47,975 nt of DNA from Hymenobacter amundsenii (GCF_002204745.1 NZ_NIRR01000032.1:1-47975), one strand, 5' to 3'. Numbered from the stretch's first letter, positions 33,265-42,235 are shown. Notes: generated from the letters alone by a model not told the origin. Made by a program: numbers and translations.

Positions 33265-33295
33265 TATGGCCCCACTTAAATCCTGCGTACTTTTG
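33265..33295 (+). promoter_or_regulatory. promoter of the mreB operon
   Basis: TACTTTTG at 33288-33295 is an exact TAnnTTTG -7 element, with TATG (3 of 4 to TTTG) at 33265-33268, 19 nt upstream. The mreB ATG is 54 nt downstream. It probably drives the whole shape and elongation cluster. Confidence 0.7.
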
Positions 33296-33349
33296 CCCCC
33301 ACTTTTGACGGGCACAAGCTGCCCGTTGTCATCTACTTGCCGTTACTCA

Positions 33350-34375
33350 ATGGGTTTCTTTAATTTCTTCACCAGCGACATTGCCATTGACCTGGGCACG
33401 GCCAACACGCTCATCATTCACAACGATGTTATCGTGGTGGATGAGCCGAGCATCATCGCGAAAGACCGCACGACCAATAAAGTAATTGCCGTGGGCCGGC
33501 AAGCGCAGCAGATGCACGAAAAGACCCACGACAACATCAAAACCATTCGGCCCCTCAAAGACGGCGTAATTGCCGACTTCCACGCCGCCGAGGAAATGAT
33601 TAAGGGGTTGATCAAGATGATTGATACCCGCAACCGCCTGTTTCAACCTTCCCACCGCATGGTGATCTGCATTCCGTCGGGCATTACGGAGGTGGAGAAG
33701 CGCGCCGTCCGTGACTCCGCCGAACACGCCGGGGCCAAGGAAGTCTGGATGATTCAGGAGCCGATGGCTGCTGCCATTGGCATCGGCATCGACGTGGAGC
33801 AGCCCATCGGTTCGATGATCATCGACATTGGGGGTGGCACCACCGAAATTGCCGTGATTGCCCTTTCGGGCATCGTCTGCGACCAGAGCATCAAAACGGC
33901 CGGCGACGTATTCAACCAGGATATTCTGGATTACATGCGCCGCCAGCACAACCTGCTGATTGGCGAGCGGAGCGCCGAGCGCATCAAAATTGAAGTGGGC
34001 GCGGCCCTGACGGAGCTGGAAGTAACGCCCCCCGATTTCGAGGTGCGCGGCCGCGACCTGATGACCGGTATTCCAAAGGTGATCAAGGTTACGTCGTCGG
34101 AAATTGCCATTGCCCTCGATAAGTCGGTGGCTAAAATCGAGGAAGCCGTGCTCAAGGCGCTGGAAATCAGCCCGCCCGAGCTGTCGGCCGACATTTACGA
34201 GAACGGCATTCACCTGACCGGCGGCGGCGCGTTGCTGCGCGGCCTCGACAAGCGCCTGGCCGCCAAAACCAAGCTGCCCATCCACATTGCCGAAGACCCA
34301 TTGCGGGCCGTCGTGCGCGGCACCGGCAAGGCCATCAAGAATATCCAGGGCTTCCGGGGCGTATTGCTTACCTAG
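33350..34375 (+). CDS. mreB: rod shape-determining protein MreB
   Basis: A 341-residue actin homologue. It begins MGFFNFFTSDIAIDLGTANTL-type (phosphate-1 loop AIDLGTANT), then MIIDIGGGTTEIAVI (phosphate-2) and HLTGGGALLRGL (adenosine loop). MreB filaments position the elongasome at the inner membrane. The start at 33350 gives the canonical MGFFNFF beginning; the open frame to 33266 crosses the promoter. It is the first gene of mreB-mreC-mreD-mrdA-rodA. Confidence 0.97.
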   Translation: MGFFNFFTSDIAIDLGTANTLIIHNDVIVVDEPSIIAKDRTTNKVIAVGRQAQQMHEKTHDNIKTIRPLKDGVIADFHAAEEMIKGLIKMIDTRNRLFQPSHRMVICIPSGITEVEKRAVRDSAEHAGAKEVWMIQEPMAAAIGIGIDVEQPIGSMIIDIGGGTTEIAVIALSGIVCDQSIKTAGDVFNQDILDYMRRQHNLLIGERSAERIKIEVGAALTELEVTPPDFEVRGRDLMTGIPKVIKVTSSEIAIALDKSVAKIEEAVLKALEISPPELSADIYENGIHLTGGGALLRGLDKRLAAKTKLPIHIAEDPLRAVVRGTGKAIKNIQGFRGVLLT

Positions 34376-34382
34376 AAGTGAA

Positions 34383-34455
34383 CTGGTGAGAAGTGAGAAG
34401 TGAGACTGACGAACTGCTGTTAAGCCCGTCAGTCTCACTTCTCACTTCTCACCAG
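34383..34455. repeat. heptad (AGAAGTG-type) perfect inverted repeat between mreB and mreC
   Basis: Bases 34383-34411 are perfectly complementary to 34427-34455 (29 bp) with a 15-nt loop. Each arm is a run of 7-bp units (AGAAGTG, AGAAGTG, AGACTGA; TCAGTCT, CACTTCT, CACTTCT). The heptad pattern continues past the right arm (TCATATC, TCACCAA) to within 4 nt of the mreC ATG at 34474. It could attenuate or stabilise the mRNA. Confidence 0.85.
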
Positions 34456-34473
34456 CTCATATCTCACCAACCC

Positions 34474-35397
34474 ATGAATAACCTGTTCGCCTTTCTGTTT
34501 CGCTTCCGGGGCATCCTGGTATTTGCGATACTGGAAGTGCTGAGCGTGTTTTTACTGGTGCGCAACAGTACCTATCAGCGGGCCGCGTTTTTTAATTCGG
34601 CCAACACGTACGCGGGGCAGGTGCTCGATTGGCGCAACCAGGTGCAGGATTACTTTCGGCTGGCCGATATCAACCAGGAGTTGATGCGCGAAAACGCCCG
34701 TTTGCGCCAGCAGTTCTACCAGCCCGATTTGAGCGACCGAACCGCCGATTCGTTGCCAGTGCGCCAGGACAGCACCACCCGGGCCCGCCTGGCCGTGCTG
34801 GGCCGCCCCGACTCGCTGCTGCTGGGCCTGCGCCCCCTCGCCGCCCACGACCCCGACTATCCGCTCATCCCGGCTCGGGTCGTGAGCAGCACCCAGCGCC
34901 TCGTGGATAACTACCTGACCCTGAACGTGGGCCGCGTCGACGGCGTGCGCGACGGCATGGGCGTGGTATCGGCGGCCGGGGTAGTAGGCCGGGTAAAGGT
35001 ATTTTCGGAGCACTACGCCACCATCACGTCGGTACTACACTCGCAGAGCCGCGTGTCGGCCCGCATCCAGCGCGACGGTACCATTGGCACCGTGCGCTGG
35101 CTCGGCGACGACCCCCGCCATGTGCTGCTCGATAATATTCCGCGCCAGAACCAGCTGGTAAGGGGCGACACGGTGGTGACGTCGGGCTACAACGCCGTGT
35201 TCCCGGAAGGGGTGCTGGTGGGCACCGTCGATTCGTTCGTGAAGGAACCCGACAAGAACTTCTGGACCGTGCGGGTGCGATTGGCCACCGATTTTTCGCG
35301 CCTTACCTACGTGTACCTCGTCACGAGCCGGCCCCAGGCCGAGCGCGACACGCTGGAGCGGCAGGCCGGCATCAAACCCGAAACCAAACGACCATGA
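34474..35397 (+). CDS. mreC: rod shape-determining protein MreC
   Basis: A 307-residue bitopic protein: an N-terminal membrane helix (GILVFAILEVLSVFLLV), a coiled coil (about residues 60-85, DINQELMRENARLRQQF), then the double beta-barrel periplasmic domain (LTLNVGRVDGVRDGMGVVSAAGVVGRV). It links MreB to PBP2 and RodA. The ATG at 34474 directly precedes the membrane helix; the open frame runs upstream to 34393 through the repeat. Its TGA overlaps the mreD start (ATGA at 35394-35397). Confidence 0.94.
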   Translation: MNNLFAFLFRFRGILVFAILEVLSVFLLVRNSTYQRAAFFNSANTYAGQVLDWRNQVQDYFRLADINQELMRENARLRQQFYQPDLSDRTADSLPVRQDSTTRARLAVLGRPDSLLLGLRPLAAHDPDYPLIPARVVSSTQRLVDNYLTLNVGRVDGVRDGMGVVSAAGVVGRVKVFSEHYATITSVLHSQSRVSARIQRDGTIGTVRWLGDDPRHVLLDNIPRQNQLVRGDTVVTSGYNAVFPEGVLVGTVDSFVKEPDKNFWTVRVRLATDFSRLTYVYLVTSRPQAERDTLERQAGIKPETKRP

Positions 35398-35930
35398 GGG
35401 GCGGCATACTCGAAATCCTTTTGCAGGGGGTGCGCGGGGTGTTTTACCTGGCCCTGTACGTGCTGCTGATCAGCGGCACCGATTTCGTACTGTTTGATCT
35501 GGCCTGGTGCTTTATTTATCTGGGCTTTCTGCTGTTTTTGCCCATCGGGACGCCCATTGTGGTGCAGCTGATTCTGGGCTTCGTTACGGGCATTTCGCTG
35601 GATCTGGTGTTCGATACCGGCGGCGTGTACGCCGTGGCCGCCGTGTTGCTCATGTACGTGCGGCCCTGGGTGTTGCGCCTGCTCACGCCCCGCGATGGCT
35701 ACGACGCCCAGGATTCGGTCAACATCCACCAGATGGGCTGGCAGTGGATGGTGGTGTATCTGACGCTGCTGGTGGCCGTTCACCATGTCGCCTTTTTCCT
35801 GCTGGAGCTGGGTTCCCTGCGTTTCGTGGGCCTCACGCTGGTCAAAATCGTGCTCAGTACGCTTTATACGGCGCTGGCTTTGCTCATCGTTCAGTTGGTG
35901 TTCTTCCCTACGAAACGGCGGAAGCGGTAA
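35394..35930 (+). CDS. mreD: rod shape-determining protein MreD
   Basis: A 178-residue protein with about five membrane helices (VFYLALYVLLISGTDF, IYLGFLLFLPIGTPIVVQL and others) and the family-typical GFVTGISLDLVFDTGGVYAVA segment. It is part of the elongasome with MreB, MreC, PBP2 and RodA. It overlaps mreC by 4 nt, so translation is coupled. The mrdA gene begins 136 nt later behind its own promoter-like element. Confidence 0.9.
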   Translation: MRGGILEILLQGVRGVFYLALYVLLISGTDFVLFDLAWCFIYLGFLLFLPIGTPIVVQLILGFVTGISLDLVFDTGGVYAVAAVLLMYVRPWVLRLLTPRDGYDAQDSVNIHQMGWQWMVVYLTLLVAVHHVAFFLLELGSLRFVGLTLVKIVLSTLYTALALLIVQLVFFPTKRRKR

Positions 35931-36009
35931 GTTGGTGAGGTGACGTCTCTTTTCCTCTGGTCGCCACACTCCTTCAAACTCAAATGCACTTTTTCCCCAC
36001 TGTCGGGGT

Positions 36010-36017
36010 TATCTTTG
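36010..36017 (+). promoter_or_regulatory. -7 promoter element upstream of mrdA
   Basis: TATCTTTG matches TAnnTTTG exactly, 49 nt before the TTG start of mrdA. No TTTG is found at the proper -33 distance. It may give mrdA-rodA expression independent of mreB. Confidence 0.5.
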
Positions 36018-36066
36018 CGCTTCCGCCGGTTGCGGCGGAACCTCTTTCCTTTCAGATTCTTCTGCT

Positions 36067-37911
36067 TTGCAATACCTCGAAGGCCGCAAGTACATCGTCC
36101 AGGCGATTTTCCTGGCCGTGGCGTTGGTTTTTGCGACGCGCCTCTTCTACATCCAGGTTCTGGACGGCAGCTACAAGCTGGCCGCCGACCGCAACACGCT
36201 CCAGCGCATTGTGCAGCCGCCCTACCGGGGCCTGATTTACGACCGCAAGGGCCAGATTCTGGTGCAGAATACGCCGGTGTACGACCTGATGGTGGTGCCC
36301 CGCGAGGTGAAGCAGCTCGACACGCTGCGTTTCAGTGAGCTGCTGCAGCTGCCCCTAGCCGACGTGCGCGAGGCCCTGCAGACGGCCCGCAATTTCAGCC
36401 GCGTGAAAGCCTCGCCGCTGGTGCAAAACCTGAGCACCCGGGAGCTGGCCGCCATCCAAGACAACCTGATTGACTTTCCGGGCTTCAGCGTGAAGGCGCG
36501 CATGGCCCGTTCCTATAGCACCCATAACATGGCCCACGCCCTGGGCTACGTGGGTTCGATTACGCCCAAGCTGCTCGAACGGCCCCAGTACAGCAAGTAC
36601 CAGCCAGGCGAGTTCCTGGGTATTACGGGCCTGGAGTCGTTCTACGAAAAGCAGCTCATGGGCCGCCGCGGGGTGCAGTACCGCATGGTGAACGTCCGCG
36701 GCATCGAGAAGGGCGCCTTCCGGGGCGGCGAGTACGATACGCTCTCGGTGGCTGGCCAGGATCTGCACCTGAGCCTCGACTCGGACCTGCAGGCCTACGC
36801 CGAAAAGCTCATGGCCGGCAAGCGGGGCTCGGTGGTGGCCCTCGACCCCAAAACGGGCGAAATTCTGGTCTTCGTGTCGGCCCCCATGTTCGACCCCGAA
36901 ATGCTGTCGGGCAATGGCATGGGCAACCGCTACATGGAACTGCTCAACAACCCCGAGCAGCCGCTGTTCAACCGTCCCCTGATGGCCACGTATCCGCCGG
37001 GCTCCACCTTCAAGCTGATAAACGAGCTGGTGGCCTTACAGGCGGGCGTAGTAACACCCCAGACCGGATTTCCGTGTAACTGGAAGCTGGTGCGCTGCAC
37101 CCACCGCCACGAGAACCCGACCAACGTGGGCATTGCCATCAAGCAAAGCTGCAACCCGTACTTTTACCAGGTGATGCGCGCCACCGTGTTGCGGGGCCGC
37201 TCCAGCAACCGCTTCGAGGATGCCCGCCTGGGCCTGGGCGAGTGGCGGCGCAAGGTGATGGATTTCGGGCTGGGCGAGAAGCTGGGCGTGGATATGGGCC
37301 AGGAAAAAAAAGGTCTGATTCCGTCGCCCGAATTCTACGACAAGCGCAACGGCCACCACCGCTGGACCTTCCGCACGGTATACTCGCTGAGCATTGGCCA
37401 GGGCGAAATCGGGATTACGGGCCTGCAAATGGCCAACGTGATGGCCACCATTGCCAACCGCGGGTGGTACTACACGCCCCATTTCGTGCGTAGCGTGGGC
37501 CAGAGCGGGCCACTGCCGGAGTACAAAATTCAGCACACGGTGGGCGTCGACCCCATTCATTTCGAGGAGATTATTCCCGGCATGCAGAGCGTGGTGGATG
37601 GCAGAGGCGGCACCGGCTCCAACGCCAGTCTGCTCGATATGGGTATTTCGGTAGCCGGTAAAACCGGTACCGTGCAAAACCCCCACGGCGAAGACCATGC
37701 TACCTTCGCCGCTTTCGCCCCGGCCCAGGACCCTAAAATCGCCATCGTCGTGTTCATCGAAAATGGCGGTTTTGGCGGCAGCTCGGCCGCTCCGCTGGCG
37801 TCCCTCGTCATGGAGAAATACCTACGCGGCCAGGTAGCCCCCTGGCGCCACCATTGGGAGGAGTGGCTTCCCGGCTCCGCCGACCGGTTTATTGTCCGCC
37901 GGAGACATTAA
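36067..37911 (+). CDS. mrdA: penicillin-binding protein 2 (elongation transpeptidase)
   Basis: A 614-residue class B PBP. It has an N-terminal membrane anchor (AIFLAVALVFATRLFYIQVL), the dimerisation/pedestal region with RGLIYDRKGQILVQNTPVYDL, and the transpeptidase domain with all three active-site motifs: S313-T-F-K316, S361-C-N363 and K532-T-G534. It cross-links peptidoglycan during cell elongation together with RodA. The start is TTG at 36067 (QYLEGRKYIV follows). The gene ends three bases before a 12-copy GAATTAA repeat. Confidence 0.96.
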   Translation: MQYLEGRKYIVQAIFLAVALVFATRLFYIQVLDGSYKLAADRNTLQRIVQPPYRGLIYDRKGQILVQNTPVYDLMVVPREVKQLDTLRFSELLQLPLADVREALQTARNFSRVKASPLVQNLSTRELAAIQDNLIDFPGFSVKARMARSYSTHNMAHALGYVGSITPKLLERPQYSKYQPGEFLGITGLESFYEKQLMGRRGVQYRMVNVRGIEKGAFRGGEYDTLSVAGQDLHLSLDSDLQAYAEKLMAGKRGSVVALDPKTGEILVFVSAPMFDPEMLSGNGMGNRYMELLNNPEQPLFNRPLMATYPPGSTFKLINELVALQAGVVTPQTGFPCNWKLVRCTHRHENPTNVGIAIKQSCNPYFYQVMRATVLRGRSSNRFEDARLGLGEWRRKVMDFGLGEKLGVDMGQEKKGLIPSPEFYDKRNGHHRWTFRTVYSLSIGQGEIGITGLQMANVMATIANRGWYYTPHFVRSVGQSGPLPEYKIQHTVGVDPIHFEEIIPGMQSVVDGRGGTGSNASLLDMGISVAGKTGTVQNPHGEDHATFAAFAPAQDPKIAIVVFIENGGFGGSSAAPLASLVMEKYLRGQVAPWRHHWEEWLPGSADRFIVRRRH

Positions 37912-37913
37912 AA

Positions 37914-38104
37914 GAATTAAGAATTAAGAATTAAGAATTAAGAATTAAGAATTAAGAATTAAGAATTAAGAATTAAGAATTAAGAATTAAGAATTAAGAA
38001 CATCCTTTGGAAGCCCTGAAAACTGTACACGCGAATTAAGACAACTGATTTGATGCTAGAGCATGTCAGCCAAAAATTCTTAATTCTTAATTCTTAATTC
38101 TTAA
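37914..38104. repeat. heptad inverted repeat: 12 x GAATTAA, spacer, 4 x TTCTTAA
   Basis: Twelve exact tandem copies of GAATTAA fill 37914-37997. After a 79-nt spacer, four exact copies of the complementary heptad (TTCTTAA) fill 38077-38104. The rodA TTG start codon follows immediately at 38105 and looks like the next unit with C changed to G. It is the most regular member of the intergenic repeat class, and its copy number is likely to vary between strains. Confidence 0.95.
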
Positions 38105-39400
38105 TTGAACACGCCCGCCCGCTATAACCGCAGCATCGACTGGGTCACGGTCCTGCTCTACCTGCTACTGGTGGGGGTGGGCTGGCTGAACGTGTACGCG
38201 GCCAGCTACTCGCCCGATGCGCCCGCAAATCCGCTGAGCACGCTGAGCTTCGGCCAGCTCATGGACTTCAACTGGTTCAAGCAAATTGTCTGGATCGGCA
38301 CAGCCCTGATCCTTATCATGGTGCTGCTCGTCATCGACCCAAAAGCCTACGATACGTTTGCGTTTGGGCTTTATGGGGTGATGATCGTGCTGCTGATTGT
38401 CACGCCCTTTATCGCCCGGCCTATTGCGGGCTCACGCTCCTGGCTGGAGCTGGGGCCAGTGCGCTTACAGCCCGCCGAATTTGCCAAGTTCATTACCGCG
38501 CTGGCTGCCTCGCGCTACTTGGCCTCTATCAACCTGCGTCAGCAGAGCTTCCGCGACCAGCTGGTGCTGGCCGGCCTTACGCTGCTGCCCCCGCTGCTCA
38601 TCATCGCGGCCAACGAAACGGGGCAGGCGCTGGTGTTCGGGGCATTTCTGCTGGCCTACTTCCGGGAGGGCATGTCGCCCCTGATTTTGCTGCTGCTGGC
38701 CGCCGGTGGCGTTATTCTGCTACTGGCGCTGCTCGTGCCCAAGCTGTGGCTGGTGGCCGCGTTTACGGTTATCCTGCTCATCGTGCTGTTCGCTAACCGC
38801 CGGGCGCTGCTGCACCACCTGCCGCTGGCCATTGGCACGTGGGTGGTGGTGATTGGAATGGTGTTCGGGGTGGATTTTTTCTTTAACAGCGTGTTGCAGG
38901 ATCACCAGCGCAAGCGCATCGAAATCCTGCTCAATCCCTCTTCCGACCCCCTGGGCGTGGGCTGGAACGTTACGCAGTCGAAAATTGCCATTGGCTCGGG
39001 CGGGTTGGCGGGCAAGGGCTTTTTGCAGGGCACCCAAACCAAGTTCGATTTCGTGCCGGAGCAGAGCACCGACTTCATTTTCTGCACCGTGGGCGAAGAG
39101 TGGGGCTGGGTCGGCACCCTGGCTACCATCGTGCTGTTTATGGTGCTGCTGATGCGGGTGGTATACGTGGCCGAGCGGCAGAAATCGGTGTTCGGCCGCA
39201 CTTACGGCTACTGCGTAGCCAGTATCATCTTCTTCCACTTCTGCGTCAACATCGGCATGACCATCGGGCTAGCCCCGGTCGTAGGCATCCCGCTGCCCTT
39301 CTTCAGCTATGGCGGCTCCTCGCTCTGGTCGTTCACCACGCTGCTCTTCATTCTGCTGGCCATTGATGCCGCCCGCAAGCAGGATTTGGAGCGGTATTAA
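38105..39400 (+). CDS. rodA: peptidoglycan polymerase RodA (SEDS family)
   Basis: A 431-residue SEDS glycosyltransferase with about ten membrane helices. Conserved SEDS blocks are present: SRSWLELGPVRLQPAEFAKF (with Trp and Glu of the first signature), AANETGQALVFGAFLLAYF with the catalytic-type Asp replaced by Glu-Thr-Gly in this group, FVPEQSTDFIFCTVGEEWG and the C-terminal IPLPFFSYGGSS. It polymerises glycan strands for PBP2. The start appears to be TTG at 38105 inside or at the edge of the repeat arm; no clear ribosome binding site is seen, and no later ATG precedes the first helix. The protein therefore begins NTPARYNRSIDW after the initiator. Confidence 0.94.
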   Translation: MNTPARYNRSIDWVTVLLYLLLVGVGWLNVYAASYSPDAPANPLSTLSFGQLMDFNWFKQIVWIGTALILIMVLLVIDPKAYDTFAFGLYGVMIVLLIVTPFIARPIAGSRSWLELGPVRLQPAEFAKFITALAASRYLASINLRQQSFRDQLVLAGLTLLPPLLIIAANETGQALVFGAFLLAYFREGMSPLILLLLAAGGVILLLALLVPKLWLVAAFTVILLIVLFANRRALLHHLPLAIGTWVVVIGMVFGVDFFFNSVLQDHQRKRIEILLNPSSDPLGVGWNVTQSKIAIGSGGLAGKGFLQGTQTKFDFVPEQSTDFIFCTVGEEWGWVGTLATIVLFMVLLMRVVYVAERQKSVFGRTYGYCVASIIFFHFCVNIGMTIGLAPVVGIPLPFFSYGGSSLWSFTTLLFILLAIDAARKQDLERY

Positions 39401-39452
39401 GTATATAGATTAATCTGTGAATTCATGATAAAAATATATAGTAATTCGTTGT

Positions 39453-39911
39453 TTATAATAAAAATCCAATCACTATATATACTATAGATATGATGCAGGT
39501 TAATTTTGTGATTTTTAGGTAATTAATATTATTATTATTTTTTCTGATGAGTCTCGTATAAGTCAATATAGTGATAGGTGTCATAAAGCCTATTTGAATG
39601 ATATTAAGGATCAAGATATTTCTGTTCATATTGTTGCGATACAATAATGAGAATAATGGTGTTAGAAGCAATATCAATTCAATAAATAAAAGAACGTATT
39701 TAGAAGTAGAATATCTTAAACGAGTGGGAAGAGAAAACACGAATAATAATATCCATGGAAAATTTATATAAGCAAAAGCAAGTAAATATCTATTTAAATA
39801 TGGCAGATTAAATGGTCCTAAATTTTCGTCACTATAAATATAAAAAACAATTATATTGGAATACACAATAGAAAACGAAAAAATTGCGATTGCTGCCCAG
39901 AAAAACTTCAT
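39453..39911 (-). CDS. AT-rich hypothetical membrane protein
   Basis: A 152-residue hydrophobic protein with about five membrane helices and a C-terminal half rich in Asn, Ile and Lys (RKNNNNINYLK). I do not recognise a family. The stretch 39401-39960 is strongly AT-rich and uses A/T-ending codons, in sharp contrast with its neighbours, suggesting foreign origin or relaxed selection. It lies 44 nt downstream of the multi-pass membrane protein gene on the same strand and could be co-transcribed. That the frame is open for 153 codons in AT-rich DNA and encodes clean helices supports a real gene. Confidence 0.6.
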   Translation of the reverse strand: MKFFWAAIAIFSFSIVYSNIIVFYIYSDENLGPFNLPYLNRYLLAFAYINFPWILLFVFSLPTRLRYSTSKYVLLFIELILLLTPLFSLLYRNNMNRNILILNIIQIGFMTPITILTYTRLIRKNNNNINYLKITKLTCIISIVYIVIGFLL

Positions 39912-39955
39912 GAATATGCTATTTTTAAGCTGATATAAAGAAGAAAATATCTGTT

Positions 39956-41002
39956 TTATATCGGTCGGATTCTAGCGCTTGATTTGAATAAAAGATTACG
40001 GCTGATAATCAATGCAAAAGCCACCGCGAAAACCGGGGCCGACAAGTAGCCCATGCGGCCCAGGTCGCCGGAGAGTAGCATATGGCCGGCTATGATAACC
40101 AGCAGCCACGCGCCCGACCAGCCCACAGCGGGCAGCCAAACTAAGCGGGCCATCTGGTTGCGCAAACCCACTAACACGGCGAGGCTGAAGAAGCCGAAGA
40201 TGCTGAAGATTTCGCCCGCGCCCTTCACCGAAAACAGCCGCCCAAGCGAGTAGCTTATGTTTTCGAGATGGCCCAGCGCGTTGTTCATGCTATCGGCCGG
40301 GGCAGCTCCCGCGCGCTGGTCAATCCAGAGGCGCAAAGCCAGCCAAGCGGCTCCGCCCAGGGCCAGCCAAGCGAGTTGATACGGCCAGGCCAACGCCCGC
40401 CGCCCGAACCAGAGCAGCCAGGGCACCAGCAGCAGCCCCGATTCTTTGGCTGGCAGCGCCAGCAGTAGCACCGCCACCACTGCCCCCGCCGAGCCCGCGC
40501 GCACGGCGTAGAAGGCCAGCGCGAATACCAGCAGATATAGGCTATCGACAAGGGGCAGGCCAGCCAGGTACACGGTCCAGCGGCTCGTGAGCACGGCCGC
40601 CAGAGCTAGCGCCGCCGCCAGCGGAGAGGCCCCGCACAGGCGGCAGGTCTGGAACATAACCAGGCCCGCGCCCGCCAGCAGTAGGCAGTTCACCACGTAA
40701 AAGCCCAGCCGCAACGGCCACTCACTTCCCGGCCGCTGGGGCCAGATGCGGGCGTACACCTGCTCCAGGGGCCAGGCTACAGCAGCGGCGGCGGCCGGCA
40801 CCAGCACCCGGTAGCGCCGCGTGATGCTCACGCCATCAAACTCGCCCCTGGCTACGCTCAGGTAGCTGAGCGTATCGCGGGAGTGCGAGAAATCGTAGTG
40901 CCGGTACATCGGGTAGGCCGGGCCCGCCACCAGCCCCAGGGCCAGCAGGTATACCAGCAGCCATTGGGGCCAATGCAACGAAACGGCGTAAGTATCGGGC
41001 AT
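39956..41002 (-). CDS. multi-pass membrane protein, possible GT-C-type
   Basis: A 348-residue protein with about nine or ten hydrophobic helices. The first loop (HYDFSHSRDTLSYLSVARGEF, residues 35-55, acidic with an Arg-Asp-Thr) and the later LPLVDSLYLLVFAL resemble the layout of GT-C glycosyltransferases and related sugar-lipid membrane enzymes, but no decisive motif is seen. The last 15 codons become AT-rich as the gene meets the AT-rich island. It lies 57 nt after the Pro/Ala-linker gene on the same strand. Confidence 0.7.
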   Translation of the reverse strand: MPDTYAVSLHWPQWLLVYLLALGLVAGPAYPMYRHYDFSHSRDTLSYLSVARGEFDGVSITRRYRVLVPAAAAAVAWPLEQVYARIWPQRPGSEWPLRLGFYVVNCLLLAGAGLVMFQTCRLCGASPLAAALALAAVLTSRWTVYLAGLPLVDSLYLLVFALAFYAVRAGSAGAVVAVLLLALPAKESGLLLVPWLLWFGRRALAWPYQLAWLALGGAAWLALRLWIDQRAGAAPADSMNNALGHLENISYSLGRLFSVKGAGEIFSIFGFFSLAVLVGLRNQMARLVWLPAVGWSGAWLLVIIAGHMLLSGDLGRMGYLSAPVFAVAFALIISRNLLFKSSARIRPI

Positions 41003-41059
41003 GTAAGAAGCTCAATCTGGACTGGGGCCGTTGGGCTGTACCGTAGCCCAGCAGAAGAA

Positions 41060-42235
41060 TCAGGCGCTGAATTTCCGGTCGATGAGCTTGAGCAGCTTGC
41101 TCACGTGCTCGTCTTTACGGACCCACTGCTGCTCGGCGGCCAGGTTTTCGGTTACGTAGCGCTTGGCAGTATCTGCGTCGGGCAGCGCGTCCAGGTGCTG
41201 GATAGCGGCGTGGTACTGCATGTTTTCGCCCGCGAACAGCTCGTTGATGAAGCTGAAACGCTGATTTATGGAAATGGCCTCTCGCAACGACTCTACTTGC
41301 GGCGCCTTATCGCCCAGCGTGGCGGCGCGGTCGGGGCGTAGGGTTTCGCTCAGCGACGGCGTGCCGGCGTGCTCGGCCTTCAGCTTGGCGTATAGCGGCA
41401 CACTGGCAGCCGGCGCAGTAGCTGCGGCCGGCTCCGGGGCTTGCTTGGCTACCGTTACGGGGGCCGGGTGCGGAGCTTCGGCCGGCGCGGTTGGAGTTGG
41501 CTGAGCAACTGGCTGCGGGGCTTCGGCTGGCGGGGCCGGGGCCGGCTGAGGAGCCGGCGGCGGGGTTGGAGCCTGGGCCAGAGCGGGCGCAGCAGCAGCA
41601 GCAGCCGGACCGGACTCGCGGAGGTCGTCCTCGCTTAAAGCCAGTAGCTCATCGAATTGCCCGACCAGCGCAGCCACGGGTTCTACGGTAGCGGCTTCCT
41701 GGTGCTGGCGGAAGCGGCTTAGCAGGTAGTCGCGGGTTTGCTCCTGGTCGGCGGGCAATGCGTCAACGAAACTCTCGAACAGGGCCTTATTGGTGTCGAG
41801 GTAGCGCAGGCCCTCGCGCAGCTGGGCGGGCGTACGGACGGTGGCCTCGCCCAAGAGCTTGCCGGTGAGGGTGGCGGTCGGGTCGAGGGCGCCGGCCAGC
41901 GTATCGGTGATGGCCTGGGCCAGCAGGGGTTCGTAGGTGGGCCTACTGAGCTTGATGCGCCGCGACAGCACGTTCATGAATTGCGTGAGGGCTTGGCGCA
42001 CGTCGGCATCTTCGAAATCGAAGTAGGCACTACGCAACTGGGCCATTTCGGCGGTCCATTTGCCCAGCAGCGCCTGCACCACAAACAGGTTTACCTGCCT
42101 GATGGGGGTGAAGCGGAGCACCGCCGGGCCGTCGAGCGTGGCCGTGGGGCGGGCCCCGAAATGCTGGTCGCAGAGCAGCGCCGCCAGTAGGCGGCCGTAT
42201 TGTTCACGCTGGGCGTGGCTATATTTGGTATTCAT
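41060..42235 (-). CDS. conserved hypothetical protein with Pro/Ala-rich linker
   Basis: A 391-residue cytoplasmic protein of unknown function. It has a helical N-terminal domain (residues 1-195), a Pro/Ala-rich flexible linker (about 200-290, repeats of PAPAPPAEAPQP type), and a C-terminal helical domain (about 310-391) beginning LREAISINQRFSFINELFAG, a block common in hypothetical proteins of Bacteroidota. The start at 42235 (MNTKYSHAQREQYG) is chosen over 42259 because it leaves a 35-nt divergent gap to the ferredoxin gene. No enzyme motif is seen; a scaffold role is a guess. Confidence 0.75.
   Translation of the reverse strand: MNTKYSHAQREQYGRLLAALLCDQHFGARPTATLDGPAVLRFTPIRQVNLFVVQALLGKWTAEMAQLRSAYFDFEDADVRQALTQFMNVLSRRIKLSRPTYEPLLAQAITDTLAGALDPTATLTGKLLGEATVRTPAQLREGLRYLDTNKALFESFVDALPADQEQTRDYLLSRFRQHQEAATVEPVAALVGQFDELLALSEDDLRESGPAAAAAAPALAQAPTPPPAPQPAPAPPAEAPQPVAQPTPTAPAEAPHPAPVTVAKQAPEPAAATAPAASVPLYAKLKAEHAGTPSLSETLRPDRAATLGDKAPQVESLREAISINQRFSFINELFAGENMQYHAAIQHLDALPDADTAKRYVTENLAAEQQWVRKDEHVSKLLKLIDRKFSA

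Noticed and set aside
33347..34438. 363-codon minus-strand frame over mreB
   Set aside because: MreB is certain on the plus strand; the reverse frame is His/Gly/Ala-rich shadow sequence and runs through the repeat.
37914..38104. Possible CRISPR array (GAATTAA repeats)
   Set aside because: The units are 7-bp direct tandem copies with no spacers between them, and no cas genes are present.
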